From NCBI GenBank assembly GCA_000149225.2, contig CM000690.1, forward strand, positions 620,001 through 684,000: DNA of 64,000 bases, written 5' to 3'. Numbering within the stretch: the first letter of the stretch is position 1; each line of letters starts with the position of its first letter. Of the stretch, positions 39,520 to 50,181 are shown in pieces. The notes beneath the pieces were generated by a model. That model saw only the letters and a list, made by a program, of their open reading frames with translations, had not been told where the DNA came from and made no database searches. A program made the translations under genes and the position numbers. This DNA comes from Lachancea kluyveri NRRL Y-12651 (Eukaryota > Ascomycota > Saccharomycetes > Saccharomycetales > Saccharomycetaceae).

Positions 39520-41205
39520 CTAGATTTTATTACTCCACCATAATGCAATGTCGTAAATGACCAGCTGGTTCTTTCGTTTTTGGTATTCCCACCAAGCATA
39601 TAATTCGTTGAATATCCATCCAATTGACCACCGTGTATAGGTACAATCTATGACCTCGCATGCTTCTTGATAAACGGTGCGTGCGCAGTACTGCGTTAAT
39701 ATTAAAAACGTACGTTCGGGACCCAACGGATTCTGTAGGCACTCATCCAAATGCCTGGTCAAATCGTTTGTCTTCAGAATCAATAACACGATCCGTGGAA
39801 TCCGTGATAAAATGCCCATCAAATCGACGAGCAAATTACCCTGAGTTAATGCGTTAGTCATCACCTCAATTTCCTGGTCGGATCTCGATTTGGAGATGTC
39901 ATAGTTTAATGCAGCGTCGATACTACGGCCGGTAATCGCAGCAGCGAGAAGCGGAAATTGATCTTCGGTGACATTCGCAAACTTCATTGCGTAATGTTTC
40001 ATACTTTCCGGATCTTGATCCAATAATGCTAGCCAGAATTTAGCATAGTCTCTCCTCATTTCCGTGGTTGGATGCCTGTACAGGCCATGGTCATAGAGGA
40101 TGATCTCAAAGTTGTGGTAACCTTTACCCTTCGGCAATGATTTGATGGCTAAGTTACCACCATGGGGATCACAGTGAATCCCGACATTTGGTGTAAAAAT
40201 CATGTTATTGAAGATGTGTGATAAACAAGAGGATACTTCGGCTCTTGAGATACTGTGGTCGTCCAAGTACTTCAAATCGTCCAACCTTTTACCGCTCAGG
40301 AATTCCATAACAAGGATCCGCTTGTTGGCAGAAATAACCTTTGGGATCCTCAAAGCAGTTTCTTTTGAGTACTGGGAAAAATATTCGGAAGATTTGCGAG
40401 AATTCTCGGCTTCCTTAGTAAAATCCAACTCAATAAAGATGGAGCTTTGCAATTCGTCCCCCAACCATGTTAATGGGTACTCCGGGAAAACTGTATCGAG
40501 TAAATTGAATACAACCTGTGTTAGCATAACGTCTAGGGGAACGAACTCCTTTAGAGACGGGTGTTGACATTTGACAGCGACTTTCTCACCGGTACTTCTT
40601 AGGGTGCCGGTGTGTACCTGAGCTAGAGAGGCAACGCCAATAGGTTCGGGATCGAACTCACTAAAAATATCAGTCAAATCCGACTTCAAATCTTGTTTGA
40701 ACATATTGTCAATCTCTTCTAAAGTGGATTGAGGACATTTGTCTTGTAATGGGATCATTGTGTCTGTCCACTCCGGCGGTAACATATAAGTCATAGCACC
40801 AATATGTTGTCCCAACTTAATGTAAACACCACCATTAGATTCCAAAGCGTTGCGTGTAATGAGCGCACACTTTTGGTGACACTGACTTAATGCATGAAGA
40901 CGATCTTCCTCGGAGGAGAACTTGCTGTTCAAAGTTTTTTTGTAGTAGTAGAAGCACCGTGCTGTTGCCTGAGCTACCACACTGATCCTTCCAGTTGTCA
41001 GAAATATATGCCTTAAAAGATTATGAGCCGTATCATTGGTATTATAGAATACAGCGCCAGTAAGCAGGGTTCCCAATAACACTCTGTTTAATGTAATGAT
41101 GGACCTTGAGGAAGATTTCTTTGAAGTTGAAGTATAGCATCTAACTGTAGAGCTTATCGGTGACCTCAGACTATTAAAACCCCTTGCACATATCTGGGAA
41201 TACAT
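39520..41205 (-). CDS. MCP2: Mcp2-type mitochondrial UbiB/ABC1-family protein
   Basis: The 561-residue protein (S. cerevisiae Mcp2, 569) starts with a mitochondrial presequence rich in Ser, Arg and Tyr (about 1-40) and a membrane segment (LLGTLLTGAVFYN). The UbiB atypical kinase core follows: the KLGQ motif in GGVYIKLGQHIGAM, VAVKCQHPSL with the ATP lysine, MEFLSGKRLDDL, the HCDPHGGNLA loop and LYDHGLY in place of DFG. Mcp2 is an inner-membrane protein linked to mitochondrial lipid homeostasis, found as a suppressor of ERMES loss. Its substrate is not established. Order and orientation relative to NDL1 and SYM1 fit YLR253W. Confidence 0.92.
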   Translation of the reverse strand: MYSQICARGFNSLRSPISSTVRCYTSTSKKSSSRSIITLNRVLLGTLLTGAVFYNTNDTAHNLLRHIFLTTGRISVVAQATARCFYYYKKTLNSKFSSEEDRLHALSQCHQKCALITRNALESNGGVYIKLGQHIGAMTYMLPPEWTDTMIPLQDKCPQSTLEEIDNMFKQDLKSDLTDIFSEFDPEPIGVASLAQVHTGTLRSTGEKVAVKCQHPSLKEFVPLDVMLTQVVFNLLDTVFPEYPLTWLGDELQSSIFIELDFTKEAENSRKSSEYFSQYSKETALRIPKVISANKRILVMEFLSGKRLDDLKYLDDHSISRAEVSSCLSHIFNNMIFTPNVGIHCDPHGGNLAIKSLPKGKGYHNFEIILYDHGLYRHPTTEMRRDYAKFWLALLDQDPESMKHYAMKFANVTEDQFPLLAAAITGRSIDAALNYDISKSRSDQEIEVMTNALTQGNLLVDLMGILSRIPRIVLLILKTNDLTRHLDECLQNPLGPERTFLILTQYCARTVYQEACEVIDCTYTRWSIGWIFNELYAWWEYQKRKNQLVIYDIALWWSNKI

Positions 41206-42480
41206 TGAGTTATACGATAGTTTTAAGTTTACGGGCAGAGTCAGGTTAAAAGCATTAAGCTATGTTGAAATCGTTCCAATTATCGGACATTAAGAGAGGG
41301 TAATTTATCACTCTTTACGCCGGGTTTGTTTCTCGAAGTATACTTCGGCACTATATAACTAGAAGATACGAATAGCATCTCGTTTAAAGCTGAAAAGTTT
41401 GCTGAAAAATTAATGACATAGTTTCAGGGAGGTGGCCATACAGCCAACTACCTAATTTCAAGCCGGCTTTACCGAAAATCATGACCAAGATACCATTCGA
41501 ATCAAGAAGTGTACTCTTCACCCGGTAGAAATGGATGGTGGGATAACTGCTACGTGAAGAAGCCAGTTTTGAGATGTGCAGCTCGTTAAAGGTTCAGAAT
41601 ATGTAGGCTAAGCTCAGAAAACAGCACACAACTGGCTCAAACTGTAGCCAGGGTATTCAGGTGTAGCGAGAGGGACGGCTGTCTACCTCGGTGTTAAGAA
41701 ATGACATTCTTCTCAATCGTACTCGAGAGTTTTAGTGAAATTTGATGCACGTAGATTCAGGCATGGTTTCTTGTATGAGACGAAGTTCTTTTGCTGGTGT
41801 TTTGAGGGTTCGTAATAGATAGACCATGTGCGCATGGACGCGAGGTGCTTCCAAGACAGTGGGGCCCTGGGCACATATCAGCAGCCTTGCTATATCTTAA
41901 ATCGAGCACGCTATATTCGGTGCATAGTTTAGCCAGAAATCGTCTTATCCATTTTTGCCACTGAAACTGGCAAAACTGAAAGGGTTATAGAATTATACAT
42001 CTTCCTTAATCAACTGGCAAAAAGTTGTCCTGAAAAAAGTTCTGTAACCGTAATGCTAATGAATTGGCAAGGTGAGCCCTCTACTTATTCTAGAAGCAAA
42101 GTGAGTTACCCTTTCTTTGCATTCAAATGAATGAAGACTTTGTTGTATATGTAAACTCTTAGGTATCGTTATAAGGTGTTTCGGAATATTTGCCTAGGAT
42201 TCTTTTTCTTTTGAAATATTCAGGCTTATTCTACCCACCGCATCTCATGTAGTTTATGTGCTCAAATTTTGCAGACGTGTCATCCTAAGTGGCATTGAAC
42301 GTTATACTTACACATGTAAGGTTTTGTTTAAAATGCTAGACATTGGGAATTATGGTGGTAAAGATACTAGAAAGAAAAAAGATTACATCGTTTTCTGTTC
42401 ATACCACTCCCTTCTGCTGCACCGAAAGGACAAATTTATTAAAGAGATAAATTTAAGTCTATATCTTCCAGTTTGTGAAA
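41206..42480. other. Intergenic: MCP2 promoter and 3' flank of SYM1
   Basis: About 1.3 kb without a recognised gene. An 82-codon plus-strand ORF at 42258-42506 overlaps the SYM1 end and looks random. YLR252W is annotated in this interval in S. cerevisiae but, as I recall, is dubious. Confidence 0.45.
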
Positions 42481-43083
42481 CTACTCCGGGGCTGGTGGAT
42501 AATTAACCAATACCTTATCGCCCTCTCTGGTGGCTCTAGAATTCTTGTAGGACAAAAACGTATTCCAAAAGATTGAAACCACATTCACAGCTAGCAATCT
42601 ATGTGACAAAGGAACCAACGAGAAATTCACCAGTTGAAACGCAGGCCACACGGCCCAGTTGGTAACAAGTGTGGGCCACCAGTTGTCACTGATTCTCGTT
42701 CGAGCTTCATCGATATTTCTACCTTCTAGTATGGTCATAATACCAAAATACAGTGGTACACCGATAGGCGAAAACCCCAATTGATCTACACCAACTCTGC
42801 ACACGGTGTTTGACCAATGGTTGATAGGTCTATGAGGTAGTCTGATTTTGTTATTCAAAAACTTATACCACTTGTCTCCGACAAAGGAAAAAAAGAGAGA
42901 GCCATACGCAACCGACCTCAGGGTTCTTTTTATATCATAACCTTCAGATTTGCGCTGCTGGTCTGGGAAAGCAAATTGGGCGATGGCATCGCCCAGCCCG
43001 AACAAAGACCCTGTCATCAGGGCATTGGTAGTTTTGGGATATTTCTTTAACGCAGAAGTATATGACTTTAGGAACCCGGACAT
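42481..43083 (-). CDS. SYM1: Sym1, Mpv17/PMP22-family mitochondrial inner-membrane protein
   Basis: The 200-residue protein matches S. cerevisiae Sym1 (197). The Mpv17/PMP22 signature is complete: YKKTPKTT-like KYPKTTNALMTGSLFGLGDA near the start, DQLGFSPIGVPLYF in the middle and WWPTLVTNWAVWPAFQLVNF followed by VPLSHRLLAVNVVSIFWNTFLSYKNS. Four membrane helices are expected. Sym1 is a stress-induced inner-membrane protein needed for growth on ethanol at high temperature and forms a channel-like pore. The relative orientation to MCP2 and HAP1 is that of chromosome XII. The gene is divergent from the next over 319 bp. Confidence 0.95.
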   Translation of the reverse strand: MSGFLKSYTSALKKYPKTTNALMTGSLFGLGDAIAQFAFPDQQRKSEGYDIKRTLRSVAYGSLFFSFVGDKWYKFLNNKIRLPHRPINHWSNTVCRVGVDQLGFSPIGVPLYFGIMTILEGRNIDEARTRISDNWWPTLVTNWAVWPAFQLVNFSLVPLSHRLLAVNVVSIFWNTFLSYKNSRATREGDKVLVNYPPAPE

Positions 43084-43402
43084 GTCTAAAACGGTTTCGC
43101 TGTTGGCAAATAGCTGGTATTACGTGTCGAAAGGATTAGCGCACTATGTTGGAACAGTCGCTTTCCATTTGTATTAGATGTAAGGCTTAAGATAAGGGAG
43201 CTCTCACATCTGATTTTATTTGCAAAAAATCTGTTTCGTCGAAGAGTATCTCCGTGATATTCGCTTTTTGTGTCGCCAAGGGAATACTGTCGCCGAGTTT
43301 TGATACACTTTTAAAATTTTAGAGAATCCCATATGGTAGTGTTTAGCAATCGTGTTGATATTCACCAAGATCCAAATAAATTTTGAACTACTCAGTTAAA
43401 GC
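43084..43402. promoter_or_regulatory. Divergent promoter of SYM1 and the adjacent unknown gene
   Basis: A 319-bp gap between two divergent starts, so it must carry both promoters. No specific element stands out. Confidence 0.5.
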
Positions 43403-45169
43403 ATGTTCGTGGACTACTCGGGCCTCAACAAGTTTAGCGACATAAACTCCATTTTTGCAGATAAATATCTTGAGCTATTATTTCTAGAAGGGCTCAAGAA
43501 TGTGGAAGACAAATTGATTTATCTTAAAGGAAGAAATACCACTACAATTTCTATACAGGAATTAACTTCACAGGCGGTGGCCCAAAATCCAGAATGGTTG
43601 AAGTACATCTTTGGTTTATGTTTATCAAGAGAGCAAATGGAGGAGTGTGCCGGCGTTTTGCTAGAGTGTCCTACCTTATACATGGTTGAATTTGGGATCG
43701 ACAACTGTTCCATAAAGATGGCAAACTGTTTGGATCATACTGACCCTGTAAGAAAAGCTGTTCTAGACGTACATGCGAGATATGTCTCAATCAGAGCCAA
43801 AATCAACTCACATGTCAAGGCACAAATTTTAGAGCTTAAACCTCGAAATGACAAGGCATTTGAAGATTATTCAAACCTCCAAAAGTTGTTATATGGAGAA
43901 TACACTAATTTTGTAGATGAAAAGCTAAAGCCAAGGACAGATGTTATTATCATACCAAGAAGTTTTCCTAAATCATTTTCCAACTTCATGCAGAAAGACG
44001 GGTTTTTATCTTCCCAGATTCACGTTCGATTTTTTAAGTGGGGCATTCCCGGAAGTGAAAACAATCTTAGTCTAGTCACACTTAACAACCTAATACCAAT
44101 ATTCATGAAGAATAACTTGACGACTATATGGAAGACTGGTTTGCCAGAAGAGTATATTGAGGCGAATCCTCGGGTATTTAACGCTTCTGAATACCGTACG
44201 CCCAGCGACACGTCAGTCGTTTTGAAGGACATACAAAAGCGCTTGTCTGAAAGACAAGAGAAGATAAGAAGCCTAAGAGAATCTGTAAGAAGTGAATCTC
44301 AGGTTCTCAGGAGCCATCCAGATTTCATGAAGGTTTTCGATGAAATAGATACAGAAGTCGAAGAGGGTCTCGAAAAAGACAAATTGATTGTCAACAAAAC
44401 TCAAGACGTGAGAAATAGAATTAAAAAAGGTTTAGACGTTAATCCAGGTGAATTGTTGCATTTCAAAGATCCTATAGGTGGCGTGCTTATGGAAAGAAAT
44501 CAGAATTTGTATCCTTGTAATTCACTTGGCTTAAATTCTAGGCGAACCACCGCACTGCAGAAGGACGGGGTTCGTTCAAAAGTTTCAGCACCTTGCTATG
44601 AGAACAAGAGACAAACAGAAAATGAGAAGCCGGTGGAAGACTTGAGTGATGTTTATGAAACGCTTGCTCCTTTAAAAGTTCCTTACCGTAATATATCCGG
44701 CCTGGTATCCAACAGTAATACCGTACGTGATATAAGAGTAGGCATTCCCATAGATTACCATGACACTGAAAGTTTGGAGGTTGAATTGAAAGAAAGAGGT
44801 CAACAGAACTTGTTTCAAAACCAAGAACCAGACATTTCAAATTACCCACACAGCGCCTTTTTGCCTAGAAATCACAATTTTGAAACTCCAGATTTAGTTC
44901 TAAAGTTACCCAACGAACCGAAATCCACCACTTTGAGTATTAGGATTAAGAACTTTGTTACCTCTCCATTTGCTAAACGTACAAGGAGTACATTGGGTGA
45001 CTTTAAAAGGTCTGATTCGGATTTAGAGGACCATCCAACTTGGTCCAAAATATCCTTCAAAAATTTGATAAAAATGAAATATAAGAAGTTGAAACAAGAT
45101 TGGAAATACTATTCTGATGTTGCGAAATTCTGCATCGATGACTTTAAGGAGAATTCAGAATCCTTATAA
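43403..45169 (+). CDS. Unrecognised 588-residue protein
   Basis: I do not recognise this family. The first 300 residues look folded and mixed helical (FADKYLELLFLEGLKNVEDK, QNPEWLKYIFGLCLSREQME, GEYTNFVDEKLKPRTDVIII). About 300-370 is a charged helical, probably coiled-coil segment (KRLSERQEKIRSLRESVRSE). The rest is polar and loosely structured, ending with a basic stretch (NLIKMKYKKLKQDWKYY). No membrane segment or signal peptide was seen. The frame is clean, codon use is ordinary and the gene sits between SYM1 and a Zn2Cys6 regulator. In S. cerevisiae the gene beyond SYM1 is SSP120, which this does not resemble. A fast-evolving structural or meiotic protein is possible but is a guess. Confidence 0.8.
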   Translation: MFVDYSGLNKFSDINSIFADKYLELLFLEGLKNVEDKLIYLKGRNTTTISIQELTSQAVAQNPEWLKYIFGLCLSREQMEECAGVLLECPTLYMVEFGIDNCSIKMANCLDHTDPVRKAVLDVHARYVSIRAKINSHVKAQILELKPRNDKAFEDYSNLQKLLYGEYTNFVDEKLKPRTDVIIIPRSFPKSFSNFMQKDGFLSSQIHVRFFKWGIPGSENNLSLVTLNNLIPIFMKNNLTTIWKTGLPEEYIEANPRVFNASEYRTPSDTSVVLKDIQKRLSERQEKIRSLRESVRSESQVLRSHPDFMKVFDEIDTEVEEGLEKDKLIVNKTQDVRNRIKKGLDVNPGELLHFKDPIGGVLMERNQNLYPCNSLGLNSRRTTALQKDGVRSKVSAPCYENKRQTENEKPVEDLSDVYETLAPLKVPYRNISGLVSNSNTVRDIRVGIPIDYHDTESLEVELKERGQQNLFQNQEPDISNYPHSAFLPRNHNFETPDLVLKLPNEPKSTTLSIRIKNFVTSPFAKRTRSTLGDFKRSDSDLEDHPTWSKISFKNLIKMKYKKLKQDWKYYSDVAKFCIDDFKENSESL

Positions 45170-45411
45170 GAAGGGAGTGGGGGTTGATTTGCTATTAAAG
45201 TATCCTTTCAGCCTTAGATAAAATCATATCATTAATTCGATTGTGATTACGTAAAGATCCATTATCTGTCAGATATTGGATGTACGAATTTCGATAGAAT
45301 ATTCATTAGAAACTTATTAAAATGGGTAGGAACGAGACAGGTTCGGGAAATGTGAGACAGTTTAACCGGTTATCGTATGTAAATCATGCCCCTTATCTCG
45401 AGCTTTGTGGC

Positions 45412-48400
45412 CTAAATGAGCTCCATATCATCACCGTAATATGCTTGAGATCCTGGAAACAACAATCCAAAGTTGTTTATGCTAAAGTTCTGTTTAGCCG
45501 CGGAGGATTCGTTGTGAAAGCTAGTTCGACTGCTGTGTAACCCAGACCCCTTTACACCATTGTTGCTGAACTGATTACCATTGCTCTTATTTTCACGGCC
45601 ACTCGTGTTGTTGAATGAAACCTGTCTATTTGTCAGCTGTTGTAATTGCTGAGTAACGTGTTCTTGAAGTAATGCCTGATCATTGAAAAGTTCGTCCAGT
45701 CCAACGCTGCCATTATTTATTTGGTCATTGACCATCGTGTTGTTATTGCCTCCCTTCTTATGATCTAGAACATCTGGAGAAGCTGTAGCTGAATCTTTAC
45801 TCAATATCGGGAGTATGTTTTTGGCTGATGTACGAGATGTTGGGTTTGTGGCTGAATCATCTAGAGATGAATTCCATTCAGTATTTCCATTTGTATTACG
45901 AAGCATGGTATTGTACCAAAATGCATCAATCTCATCAAAAATGAGGCCTTTATTACTTGTTTCTACCAAAGGTTTATCGGTGACATTGTACAGGTTTCTA
46001 TCACTTTTAGAGTTTGTGCTTTGTGGTGAGTTGTTTTTTGAGAATTCACTTGGGCTCGAATCTTGTCCTCTTATGAAAGGGGCTTTGATGTTTTCTAGTT
46101 CATAAGTTTTCTTTAAGGAAACCTTTTGTTTTGACTTGGGATGTCTCTTTTTACTCTTTGTTCTCTTTTTAATATTATGTTCATTCCTAAATGCTTGCGC
46201 CTTCTTTACAAGATCCTCATTGATGTACTCTGAAAAGAGGTTCCATTTGACGGAGCTCAAAACCGATAGTATCTGTTCAAAGTCAGATAATTTTGCCATT
46301 AACAAACCATTAAATTTTGGAATAGAGTTTAAGGGATTCAAATGGTCTTTTAGTCGTGGTTCACCGGTGTCGTGTACCACACTGGATAGCTTCATGTGTT
46401 CAATGTTTAAAGGTGAGTTTAAGTCAAAAATGTTATCTTCGTTGTTGCTTAATAAGGAGTAAATATATGCATTTCCTTTAGACATTCTCCACGCTTGAAA
46501 ATAGGTTTCACTTAACATGTGTGTAATGCTGTTCGCGTGTAGTGTTTTTTCCAAAGACATATTCAAAATTGCTTCAACTATCTTTTCGATATTGTTCAGA
46601 TTCTCTGAATCACTGAACATAGAGTGTTTGCGGGAATCCTTCAGATAATTGAACTTTAAATGAAGTAGTCTAGATGACAATGTGTGCAAAGCCTGCACAA
46701 AACGAACAATGAAATACATACAACTTTGGACTATCACCAATTTGGAATTTTTACCAAATATGGCTTCGATTGCGTTTGTACCGTCCTTTAGTGATTCATT
46801 GTGACAGTATAGTAGTATCAAAATGGGTTCGACTTCTGCATAAAGTTCAGCAAGCTTTTTCAGGTAAAAAAACGAAACCTCGCAGTGTTGTTGGTCCGGT
46901 TCATTTGATACGCAGTTATCAATATGTAAAAAAAGGTGGTAGTATATCATGAAAATGGTTGACATAGTTTGCAAGTAAATTTCGAAATCATTGCACTTCT
47001 TTACTGAGCTGCCCAAATTATGGCACGGCTGAGAAATAATGTCTTTCAGATCACTACCATAATTGCTGTGCAGATAAACCTCTACTTGGTTCAATGTAGC
47101 TTGCACTTCTCGGCAGTTTGTACGGGTTCTTTTATTCATAACAATTCTCAAAATTTTCCGGCATTCCAGTGATAACTCAAAATTCTTTTTAAAACATCCA
47201 GATGTAGCAAGCTCCAAATCGGGATCGATTACGAAGCTCGGGTATTCATTCTTTTCGTTCATCTCAAGTGTCGGCAGCTTGGTACTAAAACTATGCTCTC
47301 CAATCATGATAGTGTTGCCCATGTTCATTCCTTCATAGTAATCAAGAAAATACACGATATACCAACACTTTCTCCAAGCTTGCAAGTACATGTGATACGG
47401 AGATAATTGATAAGACGTTTCTGCATCTGTGTTGAGACCAATTGAAGTTGCCATCTGCACCAATAAGCCAGTAAAAGGTTCTGTATCTCCGCCGTCCACG
47501 ATATCGCCTTCTTCGGGGGAAAATCTTCGATAGATCCTTAATAAAAGTGCACAGTGCAGTACAGGTAGAACCCCCTTTCTTAACATTTTGAATAAATTTA
47601 GACACATTTGAGCAACATCAATAAATTCTGTTCCAATAGGATTTGACAACACATAAACCTCTTCTTCCGTATTACAGTCCTCCAGAGATTTAGGGTACAT
47701 TAAATAGGAAAGCCTGAGAACCACCAATAACGACCCAATGTTTGAAAATCCAAACCTCTTAGAGATTGTAATGTGTGGTTTTGTATCTACATTTTTACGC
47801 TGACCAATGAGCGTGGTGATCGTGTCACGGAACCAATCCTCGCTAAGAATGGGGAAGAGGCCATGCAGCGGTGATCTAAAATAATTGTCAATGTGCAACC
47901 AAATCAACTTGTCTGAGGGAAGGACGTTCTGAACTCTTATCAAAACTTCCAGTTCGGGACTTGAATTACTAATGTTAGAATGTCCATAAAGCATTTCGGG
48001 GATTCTCTGGTTCGATAGTTGAGCTTGGTGTTGTTCCTGTTGTTGTAGAGTACTTAGCACCGTTTGTAATTTCCGCCAAATTAAAATGTCACGGTCAGTG
48101 ACACCTCCTGGGCTATCTTTACTTTGGGCTTCCGTCGAGCTTTCTCGTTTCTTTTCGTCATTTAACAGGTTTGTGACAGATAGAGGATTTTGTGCGATTT
48201 GTCCCTTTTTAATGATAGAACACATCTCATCTAAGCCTTCGTTTTCAATTAATTTGTTTTTGAAAGCTTGATCTATGTATTCGCTAGTATTGGAGCATTG
48301 AAAGTCTGATTCATTGATCTCACCATCTTCATCGTCCAATTCTCTGGTGCCCGCTTCTGAAATTGGGCCATCCCTATCCATTTTCGTTTCTGCTTGACAG

Positions 48401-49098
48401 TTCTTGTGAGTTGAATCCTTTTCTCTCATATTGTTAATTATTAGTTGGCTTGCTATCTCTTCAGGAGTATAATCCACATCAGGGTACTTTCTATTGGCGT
48501 GCTCTTTATTTAGCATAGCCTTTTGATAGTTTTCATGCCTCTCCTTCTTGATCATGGCAATGGTTACCGAAAGAAATGGATCTCTTCTTGCAAGCGCCAT
48601 AAAGTTGAGTGGACCAGCAAATGATAGCCTACCAGCTTTGACTTCGATTGATTCGTAATCATCATGAAAACTCATCTCTCCGAATTCCTTTAGCCTTGTC
48701 AGATTTGGATCACATCCGTCGGGTACAGCGGATTTTTTCAACTCTTCCTTGTTCTGATCCTGTGCTACCTGATTCTGTAGCAGGGCTTCTAATGACTGTA
48801 GCTTGCTCTTTAAGAAATCCAGCTCCTTAGTAACATTGCTTTCTATCGTGGTATTTTTTGTAGCTTGTCCTTTTTTAGATGTCTTGTTTATCCTCGAACC
48901 ACTTGCAGGCTGGTTGATGTCAGGTACCTGGAAAATTATCATGTTGTCATTATTAATGTCATAATCACATTGCATCGTAGATTGATGTCTCACACATGCT
49001 AAACACACAGGTTTTGTCTTATCGCATTTGACTTTTCTACGACGACATACGAGACAGGATTTGCCAACCTTTTTCTTTAAATTAAAGACAGCGCTCAT
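45412..49098 (-). CDS. Large Zn2Cys6 transcription factor
   Basis: The 1228-residue protein has an N-terminal binuclear zinc cluster at Cys15/18/25/32/35/44 (GKSCLVCRRRKVKCDKTKPV), with spacing 2-6-6-2-8 identical to Hap1. A predicted coiled coil follows at about 90-120 (ELDFLKSKLQSLEALLQNQ). The fungal middle homology region spans about 380-900, beginning with RVQNVLPSDKLIWLHIDNYF and LHGLFPILSEDWF, which resembles the corresponding part of HAP1 (IYPVIPILDEQSF). Basic blocks lie near 985-1010 and the C-terminus is Asn/Ser/Gln-rich. It has no Cys-Pro heme motifs. I cannot assign a S. cerevisiae orthologue. Target genes are unknown. It may be an old relative of the HAP1 gene 8 kb away, but fungal genomes hold many such factors. 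Confidence 0.88.
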   Translation of the reverse strand: MSAVFNLKKKVGKSCLVCRRRKVKCDKTKPVCLACVRHQSTMQCDYDINNDNMIIFQVPDINQPASGSRINKTSKKGQATKNTTIESNVTKELDFLKSKLQSLEALLQNQVAQDQNKEELKKSAVPDGCDPNLTRLKEFGEMSFHDDYESIEVKAGRLSFAGPLNFMALARRDPFLSVTIAMIKKERHENYQKAMLNKEHANRKYPDVDYTPEEIASQLIINNMREKDSTHKNCQAETKMDRDGPISEAGTRELDDEDGEINESDFQCSNTSEYIDQAFKNKLIENEGLDEMCSIIKKGQIAQNPLSVTNLLNDEKKRESSTEAQSKDSPGGVTDRDILIWRKLQTVLSTLQQQEQHQAQLSNQRIPEMLYGHSNISNSSPELEVLIRVQNVLPSDKLIWLHIDNYFRSPLHGLFPILSEDWFRDTITTLIGQRKNVDTKPHITISKRFGFSNIGSLLVVLRLSYLMYPKSLEDCNTEEEVYVLSNPIGTEFIDVAQMCLNLFKMLRKGVLPVLHCALLLRIYRRFSPEEGDIVDGGDTEPFTGLLVQMATSIGLNTDAETSYQLSPYHMYLQAWRKCWYIVYFLDYYEGMNMGNTIMIGEHSFSTKLPTLEMNEKNEYPSFVIDPDLELATSGCFKKNFELSLECRKILRIVMNKRTRTNCREVQATLNQVEVYLHSNYGSDLKDIISQPCHNLGSSVKKCNDFEIYLQTMSTIFMIYYHLFLHIDNCVSNEPDQQHCEVSFFYLKKLAELYAEVEPILILLYCHNESLKDGTNAIEAIFGKNSKLVIVQSCMYFIVRFVQALHTLSSRLLHLKFNYLKDSRKHSMFSDSENLNNIEKIVEAILNMSLEKTLHANSITHMLSETYFQAWRMSKGNAYIYSLLSNNEDNIFDLNSPLNIEHMKLSSVVHDTGEPRLKDHLNPLNSIPKFNGLLMAKLSDFEQILSVLSSVKWNLFSEYINEDLVKKAQAFRNEHNIKKRTKSKKRHPKSKQKVSLKKTYELENIKAPFIRGQDSSPSEFSKNNSPQSTNSKSDRNLYNVTDKPLVETSNKGLIFDEIDAFWYNTMLRNTNGNTEWNSSLDDSATNPTSRTSAKNILPILSKDSATASPDVLDHKKGGNNNTMVNDQINNGSVGLDELFNDQALLQEHVTQQLQQLTNRQVSFNNTSGRENKSNGNQFSNNGVKGSGLHSSRTSFHNESSAAKQNFSINNFGLLFPGSQAYYGDDMELI

Positions 49099-50181
49099 AA
49101 GTCCAACACCTTCGATTCAGTGGCGCCAAACTGTTGTTCGTGGAATGCTCTATCTTCGAAGCGAAGGCTGCATAAATCAAACGCTGCATCCTTTTTGTCA
49201 GGGACCGGCGTTATACCGTTGAACAGAAAGTGAGCTGTGTATTTTTTCGGGTCACGAGGAGGAAAGGTTGGCCAATGTGTTGTCTTGGTGTCGATTTCGT
49301 TTAATCTGATACACATTTTAATCCAGATATATGCGAAAGGTAGCACTCACACCATGGACAATACCTGTCTAGAGTACTAGTTTAATGATGTTTGGTTTAG
49401 CGTCATAAGCTTTGGGTGGTTTGCAAGTGGTTGGTTTCCAAGACACTGCTTTTAAGTAGCTAAAAACTAAGGGATTAAATATTGGTATGAAGAGTTTCCG
49501 CCGTATCTATATCCTGATATAACATGGTGTGTCTTTGAGGAGTAGATCTCGAAGATAAGCGCGTATACTTGCAATTTTTTAGTATCTAAAGCAACAGGTA
49601 TTGATGCTTTCCATTGTTTTTCCTCAGCCGTGATCCCGACAAGAAGACCAGAACACAACAAATCGATATATAGATGTGGGTGTATAACTAGGCATAGAGA
49701 TGTGAAAGATCCACATCGTACTGGTGATCTAACACTTTTTAGAACCATTTCTTGCTGTATGAGCTTAAACGATACTTAAAAGGTTGTATTTTCTTAACGT
49801 TGATACAGCAAGCCTTTCATGGTTGGCCTGTACCAAAATTTTTATTTAACGATACTATGTCATCAAGAAGAGATGTCGTAGAAAGACTAAAACATACAAC
49901 ATTTGGAGTCCCCGGAATGCCAAAAATGTGCTCTGTTTCGTTGAATATAGCCCGTTTTAGAACTAGACATACATAACCGAAAATATAATAAATAAAGTTG
50001 GGTTACTTGATGTTGTGATGGATGTAGACTTCCAGGTTTCATTCATACCCCTCTCCTCGAGGCTACCGTTCTATTCTAAATCATGAAAAGATCTTTTGAC
50101 CTAACATACCAGGCAGATTTTGTGATTAGAATTTTTCATTTTTTTTTTTTTCCCGCATGACATATGGACTGTTTGACGTTA
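49099..50181. other. Intergenic: promoter of the Zn2Cys6 factor and 3' flank of the YLR173W-like gene
   Basis: About 1.1 kb. A T-run at 50140-50151 lies near the 3' flank. Short ORFs at 49467-49748 (minus) and 49752-49976 (plus) lack recognisable content. No tRNA or LTR was seen. Confidence 0.45.

Noticed and set aside
45322-45540. 72-codon ORF after the unknown 588-residue gene
   Set aside because: Its second half overlaps the end of the Zn2Cys6 gene in antisense, and it has no motif.
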